51,041 nt of DNA, taken from contig ADNK01003392.1 in assembly GCA_000320545.1 (NCBI GenBank), positions 1 through 51,041 on the forward strand, given 5' to 3'. Source of the DNA: Bigelowiella natans CCMP2755. Its lineage: Eukaryota > Cercozoa > Chlorarachniophyceae. Below are positions 35,715 to 48,261 of this stretch, in pieces. Position 1 is the first letter of the stretch. Each line of letters opens with the position of its first letter. The position numbers were made by a program, and so were the translations under genes. The notes below the pieces were generated by a model. That model was not told where the DNA came from and did no database searches. It saw only the letters and a program-made list of their open reading frames with translations.

Positions 35715-38700
35715 ATACCGCATAGCTTTGGCCGCCATTGCCATATTTCGTGGAGATTGGGCGATAAGCTGTAGATTAAAAAAACAAAGTATAGTTAGGT
35801 GAGTCTGTTATCTATTGTCGTAAGTTTGACTTATAAACTACTTGAATTTTCATTTGAGGAGTGATGATATTTTCAGAATCATTTGCACCATCGTCGTCGT
35901 CCTTTCCGGCGCCCATATCATCCGCCTCCTCTAGCTGTAAATAGAGTTATTACTTGCAACGTTTTACTAAATATTTGCAATACTGCAATACGCAAACCTT
36001 GAGTCGCGACCAAAATTCGTCATCAGTCTCCTCTGCATTAATTTTGTTTGCCTCATTTTTCCCACCCTTTCTATCTCCCTTAAAATTGCGCGGCGATCTT
36101 GGGGATAACAATGAGGCCTTCATCCTTTCTTGATTTTTTCGAGCTTTTGATTTCGGAGTCAAACTGTACAGAATGGGATTAATATCGAAATCTACGATGT
36201 ATACTTGCAATATTACCCAGTGAGGAGATCAGGAGGCATTGTTCGAAGTGGGCTTCCCCCGTTGTTCTTGGTTACTTGTCCACCAGATGATTCCAATGCG
36301 GGCATACTATTGTCTGAACTCGAATCATAGTTAGAACTGCTTATTGCTGTTGTCGGGAACAGAAAGTAGGACGGCTTATGATTGCCAGCTGCTGACATCA
36401 TATTCATCTTCTCCCCCTTTATCTGAATTACATTAAGTCAATGCAAAATGCAAATAAATCAAATAAATAGTTTTTTTCATATTAATATTAATCCACCTTC
36501 AGATTCGGAGACAGTAGATAATTTTCACTTTCCTCTTTCTTAGTTGGGCTTATGATGTTCCGAAATGAGTTTTCTCCTTGATCCTGTCGTAATGGAGGTG
36601 GACTTCTCGGGGAAATCAGGAATGGTACCCACACTCTTTGCTGCTGATGTTCAGAATGAGGTTCCAGGCCGCCACTATAATCAAAAAGTACATCTTCTGT
36701 CTTCTTCTCTAACTTTTGTCGGGGAAGAGCGTGTTCATCATTACAGGTAGATGGTATACTCTTGCTGTCTAATATCTGCTGGCCCTGCTCCTGCAGCTGA
36801 ACTTTGGATATCTTTGAAACAGGTTGCGAAACACCATTAAGTGAACCCCGGCTTAATTCATTACCATAGGATCCTTTCCTTTCAAGAATATTTGATATTG
36901 TCGAGCAGCTTGGTTGCAAGTGAATCTGGTACCCGGGAACATTCTTGTCTATGATTCTAGGTCCTTGTTGCTGTGGAATATGTAGGGAAAATTCAAGGAT
37001 AAACCGTGGTTGAAAAATGATTAATTAACTAATTAACATTATTCACTGAAACCTTTTCCATTTTTGAATGACGTCTTCCGAGAACAGCCGCAGGAGATGA
37101 TAATAGGTACTGATCAGTTCCCATTTGTAGGGAGGCACAGTCAGTGGTTGAAATATTCTTGCTTTTCTTTGGATGTGCATTGAACACTTTTGTAGTATTT
37201 GCACCGGCCTGTCAATCGTTAAAAGGCTGAATAACTTCTCAATATGGTGAAAATACCAATGATAAAATTACCGTAGAAAAGGCACTTGCGGAATCAGTTG
37301 CTAAGAACCCGTTTGATTGAATCTTTGCAGGCGAGGTGAGAAAATTATGAAGGTTACTTGAATTAGTATTGATTTGAAGATGTGACGGAGGAGCGCTACT
37401 AGCTCTTAAACGGGCTTGAAACATTCTTTCCGATTGGCTCTAATGTAAACAAAATCTTATTTATTTAATTCAATTCGATGAAAAGTATGTTTTTTATTCA
37501 CCCGTTTTGATGGGATGGAAGACATTTGATCTTCCAATTTTCGTTTCGGTGAGGTTTTTGAATCTTGAACGCCTACGATATTGAGTATTAAATCTAATTT
37601 TTCCACAAGAAAAACTGCAAAAAGTACCAGAAACTTTACTTTCAGCCTTTTGTGCAGTGTTCGGCTGTTTTAGAAAAACTGTAGGAGACCCTACCGATCT
37701 CATACTTCCTGTCCCATCTCTTCTCCTCCCACAATGCCTCATTCTTTGATTATTGGGCTCAAGATGAACCGTGGAGGCCTGTGGAGCTTTAATAAAAAAA
37801 GCTGAAAGTTGAGCTGATCTTAGTAAGCGTCTTTGAAGCTCTGCGATTCGCTTGCACTGCGAATTACTGATTCCCATTCTTCTCATTTCCTCATGCTATG
37901 ATAATATTAAGGGTTCAGAAACTATAGTTCCCCATACAGAGTCGATAATTAATGGGACCTTCCATTGAAGGAATGTGGAGCCATCTAAGTCCTCCTGCTT
38001 ATGGAATAGATTGATTCACATACAATTTTAGTGTTTGAAACTAGATATCTTCTTTCAAATACCTGGTGAATAATGTTCAAAGTTTCTTGCTTTAGATGGC
38101 ACATTCGTGAACTAAGGCAGGTATTTAATACATCATATGCTTCCCTTATGAGTCTTCTCGGTAAAGTTTTAAAAAAATAAAGTACGTTTGGTTGCTTAAG
38201 ATCCACTGCATCAGTCCTATTTCTGTAAGGTCTTCTGGACGTACCCTTGATCCCCTCGGCTAAGGAAGACTACATTTCAACATAGTCCATCATCAAACTA
38301 ATGAATTCTTGATACCTTATTGAGAGTCGGCTTTTTAGGATCTATGAAATATTTTATATCAAATTTTGATTGTGCTTCATTTTGACTGTTTTGGGCTCGG
38401 GTATATCCCACAAAGGGATTCATCTTTCCAGCATATGAAGGAACCGATTTGGCACGTAGACGCTTGGGATCGGTAAATCCAAGATAATTATTCAGTCCAT
38501 TCAATGAAATGTTTTGATTGCTGCTGGTTGTCCCAAGATTGTGTAGTCCAAACAAGTGAAGAGGTACCTGGGAGAAAACAATTCATTACTTCTTCCTCTC
38601 CGTTCAGTTGAAATTAGATATCAAATATTGTCTATGTTTCACGTGTTCTCAAGAATTGTATAGCGAGAGAGTAAACATCGATGATACCGCTTGCCCGCCA

Positions 38701-38831
38701 TTAGAAGCTGCTGATAATGCCGCGGCTGCCGCCATCATTTGATTAAAACCTTCACGAGAATACGATCCTTGACCATGTATCAAATTTGGTATGCCGTTGT
38801 TGATGGATTCGCAGCGATTATTAGCTGCCAT
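35712..38831 (-). CDS. Unknown Ser/Pro-rich disordered protein, 11 exons
   Basis: Exons 38831-38688, 38567-38316, 38269-38063, 37895-37502, 37439-37272, 37208-37053, 36970-36497, 36422-36217, 36163-35998, 35934-35842 and 35768-35712 give about 770 residues. The start is MAANNRCESI. There is a poly-Ala helix (MMAAAAALSAAS) and a helical, more ordered core (NVLYFFKTLPRRLIREAYDV, QCKRIAELQRRLLRSAQ). Long Ser/Asn/Pro tracts with SPR motifs follow (LLSPRSPRN), then an acidic patch and the end AQSPRNMAMAAKAMRY. All junctions close in phase except exon 4/5, which is off by one base; a boundary there is wrong or a base is missing. No family is recognised. SP-rich tails suggest phosphorylation, but that is inference. 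Exons and introns are notably AT-rich compared with genes at 5-34 kb. Confidence 0.6.
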
Positions 38832-39684
38832 CCTTTCTTTCGTTTTGTATGTTTCACTTGTTTTGGGAGGGGCGATGTCAGTTCACCGTAATAGCCTAAT
38901 TCATAAATTTCCTGCGAAATGCAAGTCATTTTAAGTGTAATGCAATGTCTTCACAGCCCCTTTTATGTGCAGACCCGCGGAGTTCGGTAGAAAAGGGGGA
39001 TAAAATAAGCTAGGAAGGATGTCTCCGTTTCAGATTAGTTGGTCAATGTTGCTTTGTTTGCATCGCAGTTTGTTGCACGACGTCTTTGCATTTGCCGAAC
39101 GATTCAAACATTTACCCATGTTTTTGTTCCTCATTAACACTTTTTTCCTTTCAAGGAGCTCTCGATAACTCGCAGAAAACAACCCAACGGTTGGCAATAG
39201 ATCTCTGGAGAGTCTCTTCAGCAGAGCACTTCTTGCTAACTTAGTGCTGGTGTGCTTTGTTCGCATTTGAAGTGTCTGAGGGCCATGCAACTCAGTTTGC
39301 ACTTTGACTTGCTTTTCAGGAATACGACATGAGAAAGAAGCTGTCTGCTCATCTGGTGAGGCCAATTTGAAAACATGGTGCCGTACTCTTCGTCTTCTTT
39401 TGCTTTTCTTCTTCAATCATCTGCACGAGAAACATTGGCAGTGCCGGGTTAGAACGCAAAACGACTGTATTTTCTGCCTGCGTACAGCGGACAGGCGAAA
39501 AATCAACAAAATTTTGCAATTGTGTAAGTGTTCAATTCTAGGTGCTCGATGCCAGTCGCAAATGAGGAACACATGCACTTTCCTTTTATCCTTTTTTTCA
39601 AAAATGCAGTGCATTTTGATTAGCATTTGTGGGTAGACATTATCGCAACATCGAAATCCCATCGACTCAACGTCTTGCTTGGAG
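38832..39684. other. Intergenic region with a basic open frame of doubtful reality
   Basis: It lies between the divergent unknown gene (-) and the first Dabb gene (+). A minus-strand frame (39416-39030) encodes about 128 very basic residues but lacks an ATG and follows an in-frame stop. I do not annotate it as a gene. Confidence 0.35.
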
Positions 39685-41702
39685 ATGATGCCCGATGCCA
39701 GCACAAGCCTGGAAAAGAACGAAAAAGCTCAAACCCAGAGTTCAATGGAGAAGAAAGCAGATGTTGGAGAGAACGATGATAACTGTGGTCAGTCTCCTTC
39801 CTAGATGTCTGGGAAATAACTTCTCGTGGGTTTTATTGAACAGGATGACATGATGAAGTGTGATTTGATGAGGATAAGGATCATTCTGGTGTGTAGCATT
39901 TGTTCTAGTCAGACTCGAATGATGAGTTTTTACATGTTTTTCTGCTACCTGAGCCATTCTGCGTCGTATTGTCCGTTTTTTTCGTCGTTCCTAATCAAAA
40001 ACTTTCTTTTTCAGGACCCATGCGCCATCTTGTCTTGTTCAATTTACCAAAGGATTCTGAAAAAGATATCAGCAGCGAGTAAAAACTAAAAACAGCAGTA
40101 GTAGTAGTGGTGTCGTGGTAGTGAAACTGAAATAAAGAAACCAATTTAAAAGCAAAATTCTCCCTTTTCCTCTCTAATTTCGATGAACTATGTGCATATT
40201 TGGCACTCAGATTGTTATTTTTTGTATGCATGCAGATTTAGACAGCTAAAAGATAAAATCAGCAACATTGTTAACTTCGAAGCAGGAATGATGAAACAGC
40301 CGTTGATGAAAGCACAACAAGGTGATAGTGTACGTGATCCAGCACTTATCCTGCGTAGGGATTGTGTTTAGATTATGTAATGGGTGTGTACAAAATTATC
40401 ACAAAACTAAATTTTTGCACAAATTTTGAACAATGAATATTCAAATTGTTGGTTGAAAGCAAATGAATTAGTACACAATATATATTCACGTCTTGACTTA
40501 CAGGTAAATTAAGTCATGCTTTCTTGGTTACGTTCACGAATAAAGCCGCAAGGAATAAATATTTACCACATCCCGAGCACAAAAAGTGTGTGTAACATTT
40601 ATGGTAGTAGAGGGAGAAAAATAGGATCCTTGATTCTCGAATTCTCTCGGAGCACGCTTGCAATAAAACTTGATACCGTGGGTTTACTGTTTCTATTCTT
40701 TGTATCATTTCGATACAATTAACATAATTAAATATGGTGAAAGAATTAAATACAGTAAGGAGACAACGTATAATAAATATGGCCTCGCAAATCAATAATT
40801 ATAGTTGTCGATTTTCGATTTTCATCGTTGTCAGTATCACTTATCTTATCATTTATCATGTTTATTCCAACATCTCTCTTTCTCAAAGATTTGTATCTAA
40901 GGTGAAGCCTTATCTGACGAAGTCACTTACAGTATTTGATTACGCACCCTCCACATTTACAACTGATATTCCGACGAAAGAGTGCAAAAGTAAAAACAAC
41001 AACAAAATCAACAACGGAAACAACGTGACTTCTTCAATAACTGGTCAGTCTCCTAGACATATCAACAGCAAAGATAAAAATGAAGCAAAAACTATGCTTG
41101 CATATGTGCATATGTGTATGTGTAAGGGTGCTCGCACGCACAATTTGGATTTTAATTGACACAAAACGCACAACAAAAAACATACGAAAAAAAAGGTTGT
41201 GTATGATATTTCAGAATTAGAATAATTCAACTTGCTAATTTGTGTACATTAAGAATTTATGTGCATTAGGAGGCAGTTTGTCAGTTCTGATAGTTTGCCT
41301 TCCTGACAAAGTAAATCTAGCTTCCTTTCTTAAGAGCTGCAAGGATGCAGCACATAAGGTCTGATCGATAGAGTTTTTATCCTCTTACTCGACTGAAAAC
41401 AGTTTCACTAGACAAAAATTCACGTCTACATGGAGTGGGGAGCAATGGCAAACAGCACTATCGAAGTAGATCTCGCACAAAAGGGGAGTCATATCGTTCT
41501 CTTGCGATTTGCGAACGCAAAAGCAGCAGCGACATTCTCTTCGCACCAAGCCTGGACATCATGGATAGAGAAAGTCTGTCAATGCGACAAGAAATGCACC
41601 ATGAGTACAAGTAGCACTGAAAGCCCCAGTAAAAGTTTTGAGGACGAACAAAGCCTGCTACCGAGTTTAGTGACTTATTTTAACGTCCCACAGATTTCAT
41701 GA
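39685..41702 (+). CDS. Double-Dabb (stress-responsive A/B barrel) protein, paralog 1
   Basis: Seven exons, 39685-39787, 40015-40078, 40236-40321, 40504-40585, 40889-41043, 41270-41358 and 41412-41702, all phases closing, give 289 residues. The first barrel runs from MRHLVLFNLPKDSEKDISSE through KDKISNIVNFEAG, AFLVTFTNKAARNKYLPHPE and KFVSKVKPYL to LTVFDYAPS. This is the Dabb fold (HxVLF, LKGKIPGV, YxxHPEHxxF). The second, degenerate barrel is SLSVLIVCLPDKVNLASFLK, HVYMEWGAMANST, GSHIVLLRFANAKAA, SSHQAWTSWIEK. A disordered Asn/Lys linker joins them. Dabb proteins are small dimeric barrels with roles from stress response to polyketide cyclisation; two fused barrels may mimic a dimer. The function here is unknown. 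It is AT-rich, unlike its paralog at 48-50 kb. Confidence 0.9.
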
Positions 41703-43142
41703 CATCTCCTAGAGCTAGCGGTAGCTAGAGATTGGACAAGAGCTAATTTTGGTAAAACACTTAGATCGCCAATGCTGTCCACGGTCTAGACGGTGTTACC
41801 CACCGTGAAAGTCCACATCAATCATTCTTAACCGTGATCACAATGTGACTAGAGCAAACGTGTTCATGAATGGCATAGCTATGAACAGTGCAGTAACAGT
41901 GTTACCCCAGCATCATGATGAAGAATTCGTGGAGCATCACTAGCAGCATTGCTGAGCATAGCGCAATGCTCATGATTTTGGATGTGAATACTAATTCTCG
42001 TCATTGTCATGGTTTTCGTTGTTGTCTTCACCCTCATTTTGGGTTCCAATGCTTTGGGTTTCGTGAATTGTCTCAATGAATGTTTCAGCGCATTGCAAGA
42101 AACGCTATCCTTCAAAACAATGAAGCATTGCATGGTGTCACGCAGCATCGCGCGTGGCACGCACTCCAGTTCTAGCACTGCCGTGTGCGCAAGCATCGCT
42201 GAGCAGCATCACCGTGACACTCTCTCCAGCTATTCAACATCGGCGATCCCAGGCAATCTTGCTAAAACACTAGAACGTGACATCATGCACGTGTTGATCT
42301 TGTCTGCTCTGGTGCCGTTTTTTTTTTTGCACAAGCAACTCCAGAACTCATGGGATGCAATGCAAGCAAGCTAGCAAGCACCAAGCTCTGCTGGTCTGCC
42401 TCCAGAAAATTGCGAGGATTTCCTCGTTCAATTGAGTGCGCAGCTGCAACTGCGATTTTCCCGGGTCAGGACTTGTTGGTGCACGCGCTGGTGAGCAGGC
42501 TACCCAGCTGTGCGTGCTTGGCTAGTTGGATGAATGAGTGAGTGAACAAAGCATTGATCAAATCCACATGCGCCAGAACCACATGGGAGACAGGCGTGTG
42601 CATGCAGCAGCGCCTCAACAAAAATCATTGCGAGGACTTGTCAGCACCCTGTTGGCGGTGAGCAGTGACACAACCAACTGACAACCTGCATCTGAGGAAG
42701 CTGAAGATGATGAGTTGAGGGTGGGTGGACGAACGGTCACGCGCTGCCTAGCTGCATGCGTTCTTCATTGTTCATTGTTCATTGTTTGCGAAAATGGCAA
42801 CTGGGCTGAAACCACGATTGCATGAAACTTCATGAGACTTCGAACAAGAGGCGTTCCTCTTCATTAGCTCACTCAATGAATCTCATCGCAAACTCAACCC
42901 AGTCTAGCAGTGGCTAGAGTGGGGGAGGGGGCACGTGGCACCTCCTCTGCAACAGCGACAACCAAGTGAACATCGACTTCATTCACATTTGGGAGTCATT
43001 TTGGTCAAACATCCATCGCTGAAACATCCAAAAGAAGACTGACATTTTGAAAAGTGTTTTGACTGTCACCGATGTGCTTTTCATTTTTCTAGTTTTTTGT
43101 CGAACATACATCTGGTAAATTTCCTGTGGTTGAGAATTTCCG
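41703..43142. other. Intergenic region with repeat-derived sequence
   Basis: No gene was found. It contains copy B of the dispersed repeat (42543-42629), a poly-T tract near 42320, and sequence resembling the 14-15 kb region in texture (gcatgcaagc, ttgcgagg). It probably consists of old mobile-element debris. Confidence 0.45.
42543..42629 (+). repeat. Dispersed repeat, copy B
   Basis: Same orientation and nearly the same sequence as 14835-14927, including ccagaaccacatgggaga and gcctcaacaaaaatcatt. It lacks the poly-T/poly-A tail of copy A. Confidence 0.85.
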
Positions 43143-43662
43143 ATGTTTCTAGGACAAATCCTCTGCGAATTCCCAATTTTCCTTTCCATCGTCTCGAGCG
43201 CCAGTGGGGGGTGGCGAACCCGAGCGATGAAGCGGCTACGCACAGCTCCGAAGTTAGCGCGCAGATCGACACAAAGCCTAGCCTGCTATCACCACCGCGC
43301 TTGGTTCTGCTCTCATTCGAAGGGTCCGGTGGCCGTGGCGCTCTCCGGGGGTGTAGGTACGTCAGAAACATCATGTAAAAAAAGCATGTGTTACGAGTCG
43401 AACGCAAATAAGAGCGGCAATCGTGAATGCATGTTCTGCCCGACGCAGACTCCGCGGTCGTCGCCGCCCTCTTGAAGGAACAAGGCCAGGATGTCGTTGC
43501 GGTGCACATGTCGAATTGGGATAGCTTCGATGAGAAGGGCGAGTGCGAAGGGGAGAAGGACAAAGAAGTCGCAAGGGCCGTCTGTACGTAACCCCCCTCT
43601 TAACGTGACTATCATATAATATATGATGGATCAAAATTGCCATTGTTTTTAACTTTGTTGAC

Positions 43663-43709
<47 letters not shown>

Positions 43710-44541
43710 CTGTCTGTTTTTATCCCCCCACCCCCCCTTTCGCACGTTCCCTCCCGCCATCTAACCCCCTCTCAATATTCGTGGGTGCGTCTGCTCATGG
43801 CATAGGCAAACACCTCGATATCGAGCTGCACGAAATCTCCTTCGTGAATGAATACTGGACATTAGTATTTCAGGTGACGTGCGGAGTGAGAGTAGTAGTT
43901 TGTACAACATAGCTGCTCTTTTCCTACGCCTGCTCTCCTATGTCCCCATCTTTTTCTCTCTCCCTTCTCATGGTCTCGTCTACCCTTTTAAGGAGCTGTT
44001 GGATGGATATGAGCGCGGCGTGACGCCGAATCCAGATATACTTTGCAACCGACACATCAAATTCGATGCTCTTCTCGACTATGCACGGTAGCGTCTCTAT
44101 CTCTTTCGCACAACCAAGAGCCTTAAGTTCTAAAGTTCAAAGACTTGGATCATACGCACATCGTAGATTCTTTCCTTAGTCCTTGCGACACCTTTAGTGC
44201 TGTCTTCGTGCCTAAGATATAAATTATTGCTCACCATCCCATTACGTCTATGTTATCATCATCAACATCAGCATAGTTTATCGCAATATCTATTGCAATT
44301 ATTTGATTCTCCCTCCTCTCCTCCCTCCCCCTCCCTCTCCCCCTCTCCCCCCTTCTCTCTCTTTCTATCGTTTTTCTTTTCCGACGAAACCCTTCGCTCT
44401 CTTCACTCGCGCGATGGATTCGAATGTAAAAGAGACCGGCTCGGGGCAAGGAGCCTTGCCACCGGGCATTACGCAAAGGTGACTCATGCTTTGCGTGTAG
44501 CAGCAGTAGTAGCGTGAGTTAATAATAGAGAAAGTCAGTAA

Positions 44542-44576
<35 letters not shown>

Positions 44577-44707
44577 AGTGTGTGCGGGTTGATCATGTTA
44601 TGACATCGACTGGAAACAACAAAAGAGTAGGATGAAATATAGCGTTTTTGCCGGGAATTAGAAGTTGAGGCATTGCCTTTTGTGCAGTGGCTGGATCACA
44701 CCTGCAA

Positions 44708-44752
<45 letters not shown>

Positions 44753-45036
44753 GTATGTATATATGTGTGTGTGTGTGTGTGTGTAGATCGAAGTTGGGGA
44801 GGACAATAAAACCGTAAACTTGTGTCAGGCGGCTGATAGCAAAAAGGTCAAAGCAGCAGCAATGACTTGTGCCTAATGTAGTTGGTTTTTCCGTGAGAGC
44901 GAAAAGAGCGCTTATGTGTGGAGTTGTTTGCGGGGTGCTCACACTTCCCGATGCAGCGCTCCCTCCTCAATTATAGGCGACAAGCTTCTGCATACAACTT
45001 TGTATGAATATACACATATACGCATATATAAATATA

Positions 45037-45072
<36 letters not shown>

Positions 45073-45100
45073 TTGAGTAAATTGAGTAAAGTGTATTTAG

Positions 45101-45131
<31 letters not shown>

Positions 45132-46116
45132 TATGTATTCAAAATTATAGATGTGTGTGTGTGTGTGCGTGTGTGTGTAGGTTTGTGTGCAATATTATGG
45201 TATATATCTTCAATGATTTGGTGTTTGCACATTATTCAGGACCAAACGTATTTTCTGTCCTCCGTTCGACAAGAGTCTCTCCCCTTCATCCAGCTCCCGC
45301 TCGCTGAATACACCAAAGCGCAGGTATCAGCAGGGGAACCGGGGGGGGGGGGGGGGGGGGTCGCACCCATGTTGAGTACTTAACGGATAAGCTACACTCG
45401 CAAAAATGCGACGAAATCGACAGACGTCGGAGGGGGGAGGGCAGATTAAATGGGAGAATAAAATAGTATTTCCAATGATTCCAAAAAAAAAAAATAGCGC
45501 ATAAATGGCATGAAGATACAACACAATTTTCTGTATTAAGGTACGAAACCTGGCTCGAGACAAAGGCCTCCCCAACGCTGATAAAAGGGCCTCAGCCGGC
45601 ATTTGCATGGTTGGGCGACGGCGATTTGATACATTCATTCAAGGGTATAACGCGCAAGACAATGGATCTTCTTATAGTGTGATAGTTTTACGTTCTCTGG
45701 TGCTCTGAGGCCTCTGCAAATTGAGGGATTATGATGTTGATTTCAGGTATTTACGAGAAAATCCCGGTTGGTTCATCGATCTGCAGGGGAATCGACTGCA
45801 TCAGCACCAAGTAGATTCCTTTTTAGGCGAAGGGGGGGGTTGTCGCGTCGCAGTTTGTTTCACCATCAAAGACCGTATTCCCGCATTGTGAGTTTACTTA
45901 GTCGAATACACAACAACAGGGACTTCATTTCTGGACGATTGGTCAGCGCGCGAAGATCCCAAACATGGAAGCTGCTTGGTTTGTGGCGCACCGAGATGCG
46001 GCCTCTAATTCGGTAGTTGGCGTACATTTGTTTTATAGTTTATATATGTATCATTTATTTATGTTCAATACATTAATTTGGAAATATTATATTATATAAC
46101 ACCTTTATAAGAAAAG

Positions 46117-46156
<40 letters not shown>

Positions 46157-46166
46157 TTATATATAC

Positions 46167-46198
<32 letters not shown>

Positions 46199-47491
46199 CT
46201 GTGTGTAGTTGTGTGTGTGATATGTACATTTCCAGCAATACTTGTTTATTCGTTTTGCAAATACATGCTGCACGTGTGATGAGGCCTAGTGTCTGCTTTG
46301 GCATCATTCGGCTCACCGTATCTCTCCTTGCCTTCGTGTGTGTGTTGGTGTGTGCTCGTGGTGTTCACGGTACAGGTTGTAGTCTGTGATAGGCAGCACC
46401 CGTCGCTGAATGTACGTGTAAAGCTAGAGATTTATCAAGACAATTAAATGTTTCTAATTCTTCCTACCATATTTTCAAATCGTGCTGCATTCACATATGT
46501 TGTTGATCTTCAGGGGAGACGACTGCTTGTTCGTGATATCAACTGGTTCGATTCGGGGAGACATCTAAAAGAAAGTCTGCTCGCTGCTGCTGAAGGTGCC
46601 ATAGGTAGTGCTCGTGGGGTTGGACGTCGATGTTAAGAGGGAAATGGGGAAACCAAAAAGGGAAAAGGCCAGGCGGTTTTTGTCCTGCGGTTTTGTCGCA
46701 AGACAGAAAGCAATCTAGTCTCGCTTCAGAGCTGTTCGGAATTTCTCTCCGAAGAGATTTAGAAAACCATTGAGTTTTTGGGTGATATGCCGCAGCAAAG
46801 ATTTCAAGATCTTGATCGACTGTGCTTGAGTCCCTTCACATTCTTGAGGAAAAGCTTGTTATGTGTTCGTAGATTCTTGCATTGCTTTAGTTCTTCTCCT
46901 GTGATCGTTAATTGCACAGATGATCCGGAGAAACGGTTCTTGCAGGTGGGGGTTAGAGCACGGCATCAGCAGCTCGTTAAAACATCCCGTGTGGCCGCAC
47001 GTCACTTCCAAGGCCAACTCGTGGTAAAGGCGAATGGATTCTAGATAGTGTTTTTTATATCTTTGCGAAATACTGCATGATGTGCATGCAGCTGACTTTG
47101 AGATGTGTGCTGTCCGAGCGCACATGGAAATCGGGTGTAGGTATTTTGCGAGGTAGCTGGGGGGACCTCTTTTGGACGTGTACGCGGGCATGTGGGCGCG
47201 TGCGTATTTTTGTGTTGTGGTTGCACAGAGCGTGACTTTCCCGTCGTTATTTTTGACTAACCAAGACCGTTTATCTCTCACGACAAATAGCTTCAAGTGG
47301 AGATGGAGAGCGAGATGTTTGCCCCAGCCGAGGGACAAGCTGTGTCGTTTTACCTCGGGGACGTGTGCGTAGCTGGAGGGGCAATAGGCCTTGTTCTGGA
47401 CAGACATCAACACCTGCTAGATGCTCCGGTCGACCTAAGTGCATTTGAGGAAGCCAGCGCAATATGCAATGATGGTATCAACCACAGCTAG
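43143..47491 (+). CDS. TRMU: tRNA-specific 2-thiouridylase (TRMU/MTU1, MnmA), 14 exons
   Basis: Exons 43143-43356, 43449-43583, 43806-43873, 43993-44087, 44433-44478, 44787-44846, 45240-45323, 45541-45644, 45747-45810, 45920-46012, 46376-46411, 46514-46595, 46920-47023 and 47291-47491 all close in phase (461 residues). The enzyme thiolates U34 of tRNA Lys/Glu/Gln. Visible: the PP-loop motif [15 protein letters not shown], the first catalytic-Cys motif [27 protein letters not shown], the second catalytic-Cys motif [12 protein letters not shown], then [10 protein letters not shown], the C-terminal LLVRDINW and [14 protein letters not shown]. The N-terminal about 55 residues ([20 protein letters not shown], then Arg/Ser-rich) look like organelle targeting, to mitochondrion or plastid. 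Several introns carry (CT)n, (TA)n and (GT)n arrays. The gene is flanked by the two Dabb paralogs. Confidence 0.95.
43671..43708. repeat. (CT)n microsatellite in TRMU intron 2
   Basis: About 19 CT units between exons 2 and 3. Confidence 0.95.
44541..44576. repeat. (TAG)n microsatellite in TRMU intron 5
   Basis: About twelve TAG units. A (CT)n run at about 44709-44748 and a (GT)n run to 44783 follow in the same intron; the last gtgtag is the acceptor of exon 6. Confidence 0.95.
45040..45130. repeat. (TA)n arrays in TRMU intron 6
   Basis: Two TA runs separated by about 35 bp, followed by (GT)n at about 45152-45178, all upstream of exon 7. Confidence 0.9.
46118..46198. repeat. (TA)n-(GT)n composite in TRMU intron 10
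   Basis: TA repeats pass into GT repeats between exons 10 and 11. Confidence 0.9.
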
Positions 47492-48261
47492 CGGAGGCAT
47501 TACTAAAGACATCAGCGATATCCAGCAACGGCCAAGATAGTAAAGCCAATGGTGGTGAAGACAGGCCTTTTCAGAGTTCGGAGGCGGGTATAATCTGCAT
47601 CCCTTGTGTTATTCGCAATGACGTTCTGAACTCGTTTGTGTACGCACCCACGTACACATGGAAATAACCGAATAACGATCTTTGGTGTTCGACGCACTAG
47701 CGCATGCAACCTATCAACGTCAATCACAAATCCATTGTTCTAGTGTTCTTTACTGCTGCACAATAATGGGCGCGTTTCACATGCAAGCCCTGTCGTCACT
47801 GCATGCATGCATGAGCACATATAATGAGATCTCAAAACGGTAACACATCTAGATACGCTAAAGCTGCGCCAGCATTTAGTGCATCCCATACACGTGCCGG
47901 CCAATTTCGCTACATTGGTTACTAGGCCATTCACTCGTGACAAACACTGATACTGAATGACTTCAGAACTCATCGCAAGTCATGCACTACACACTACTTG
48001 CCAATGCACATCAACAACAGTGATCATTGAGCACAGTCTGGCTGCTCGAAAGCTCTCCCATTCATTCCATGCTACAGGCTGCACATGAAGTCGTCGCCTG
48101 GTTGCATGTTGTCCAAACACAGCAACCTCCACCCTTCACGGAGGGGGATATACTGTACAATGAGAGTCGTGCGTGAGCGGCACATTTCATTTCGATGGAC
48201 GCGGCGGAGATGTAGCACATCAAGCGCCCCGCCCCCTCTAATCAGCCAGCGACCAGCGCGG
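47492..48261. other. Convergent intergenic region
   Basis: The 3' flanks of TRMU (+) and Dabb paralog 2 (-). No exon, RNA gene or long repeat was recognised. Confidence 0.45.

Noticed and set aside
39030-39416. Minus-strand basic frame of 128 codons
   Set aside because: No ATG, in-frame stop directly upstream, no splice partner or family match; left unannotated although it could be an exon.
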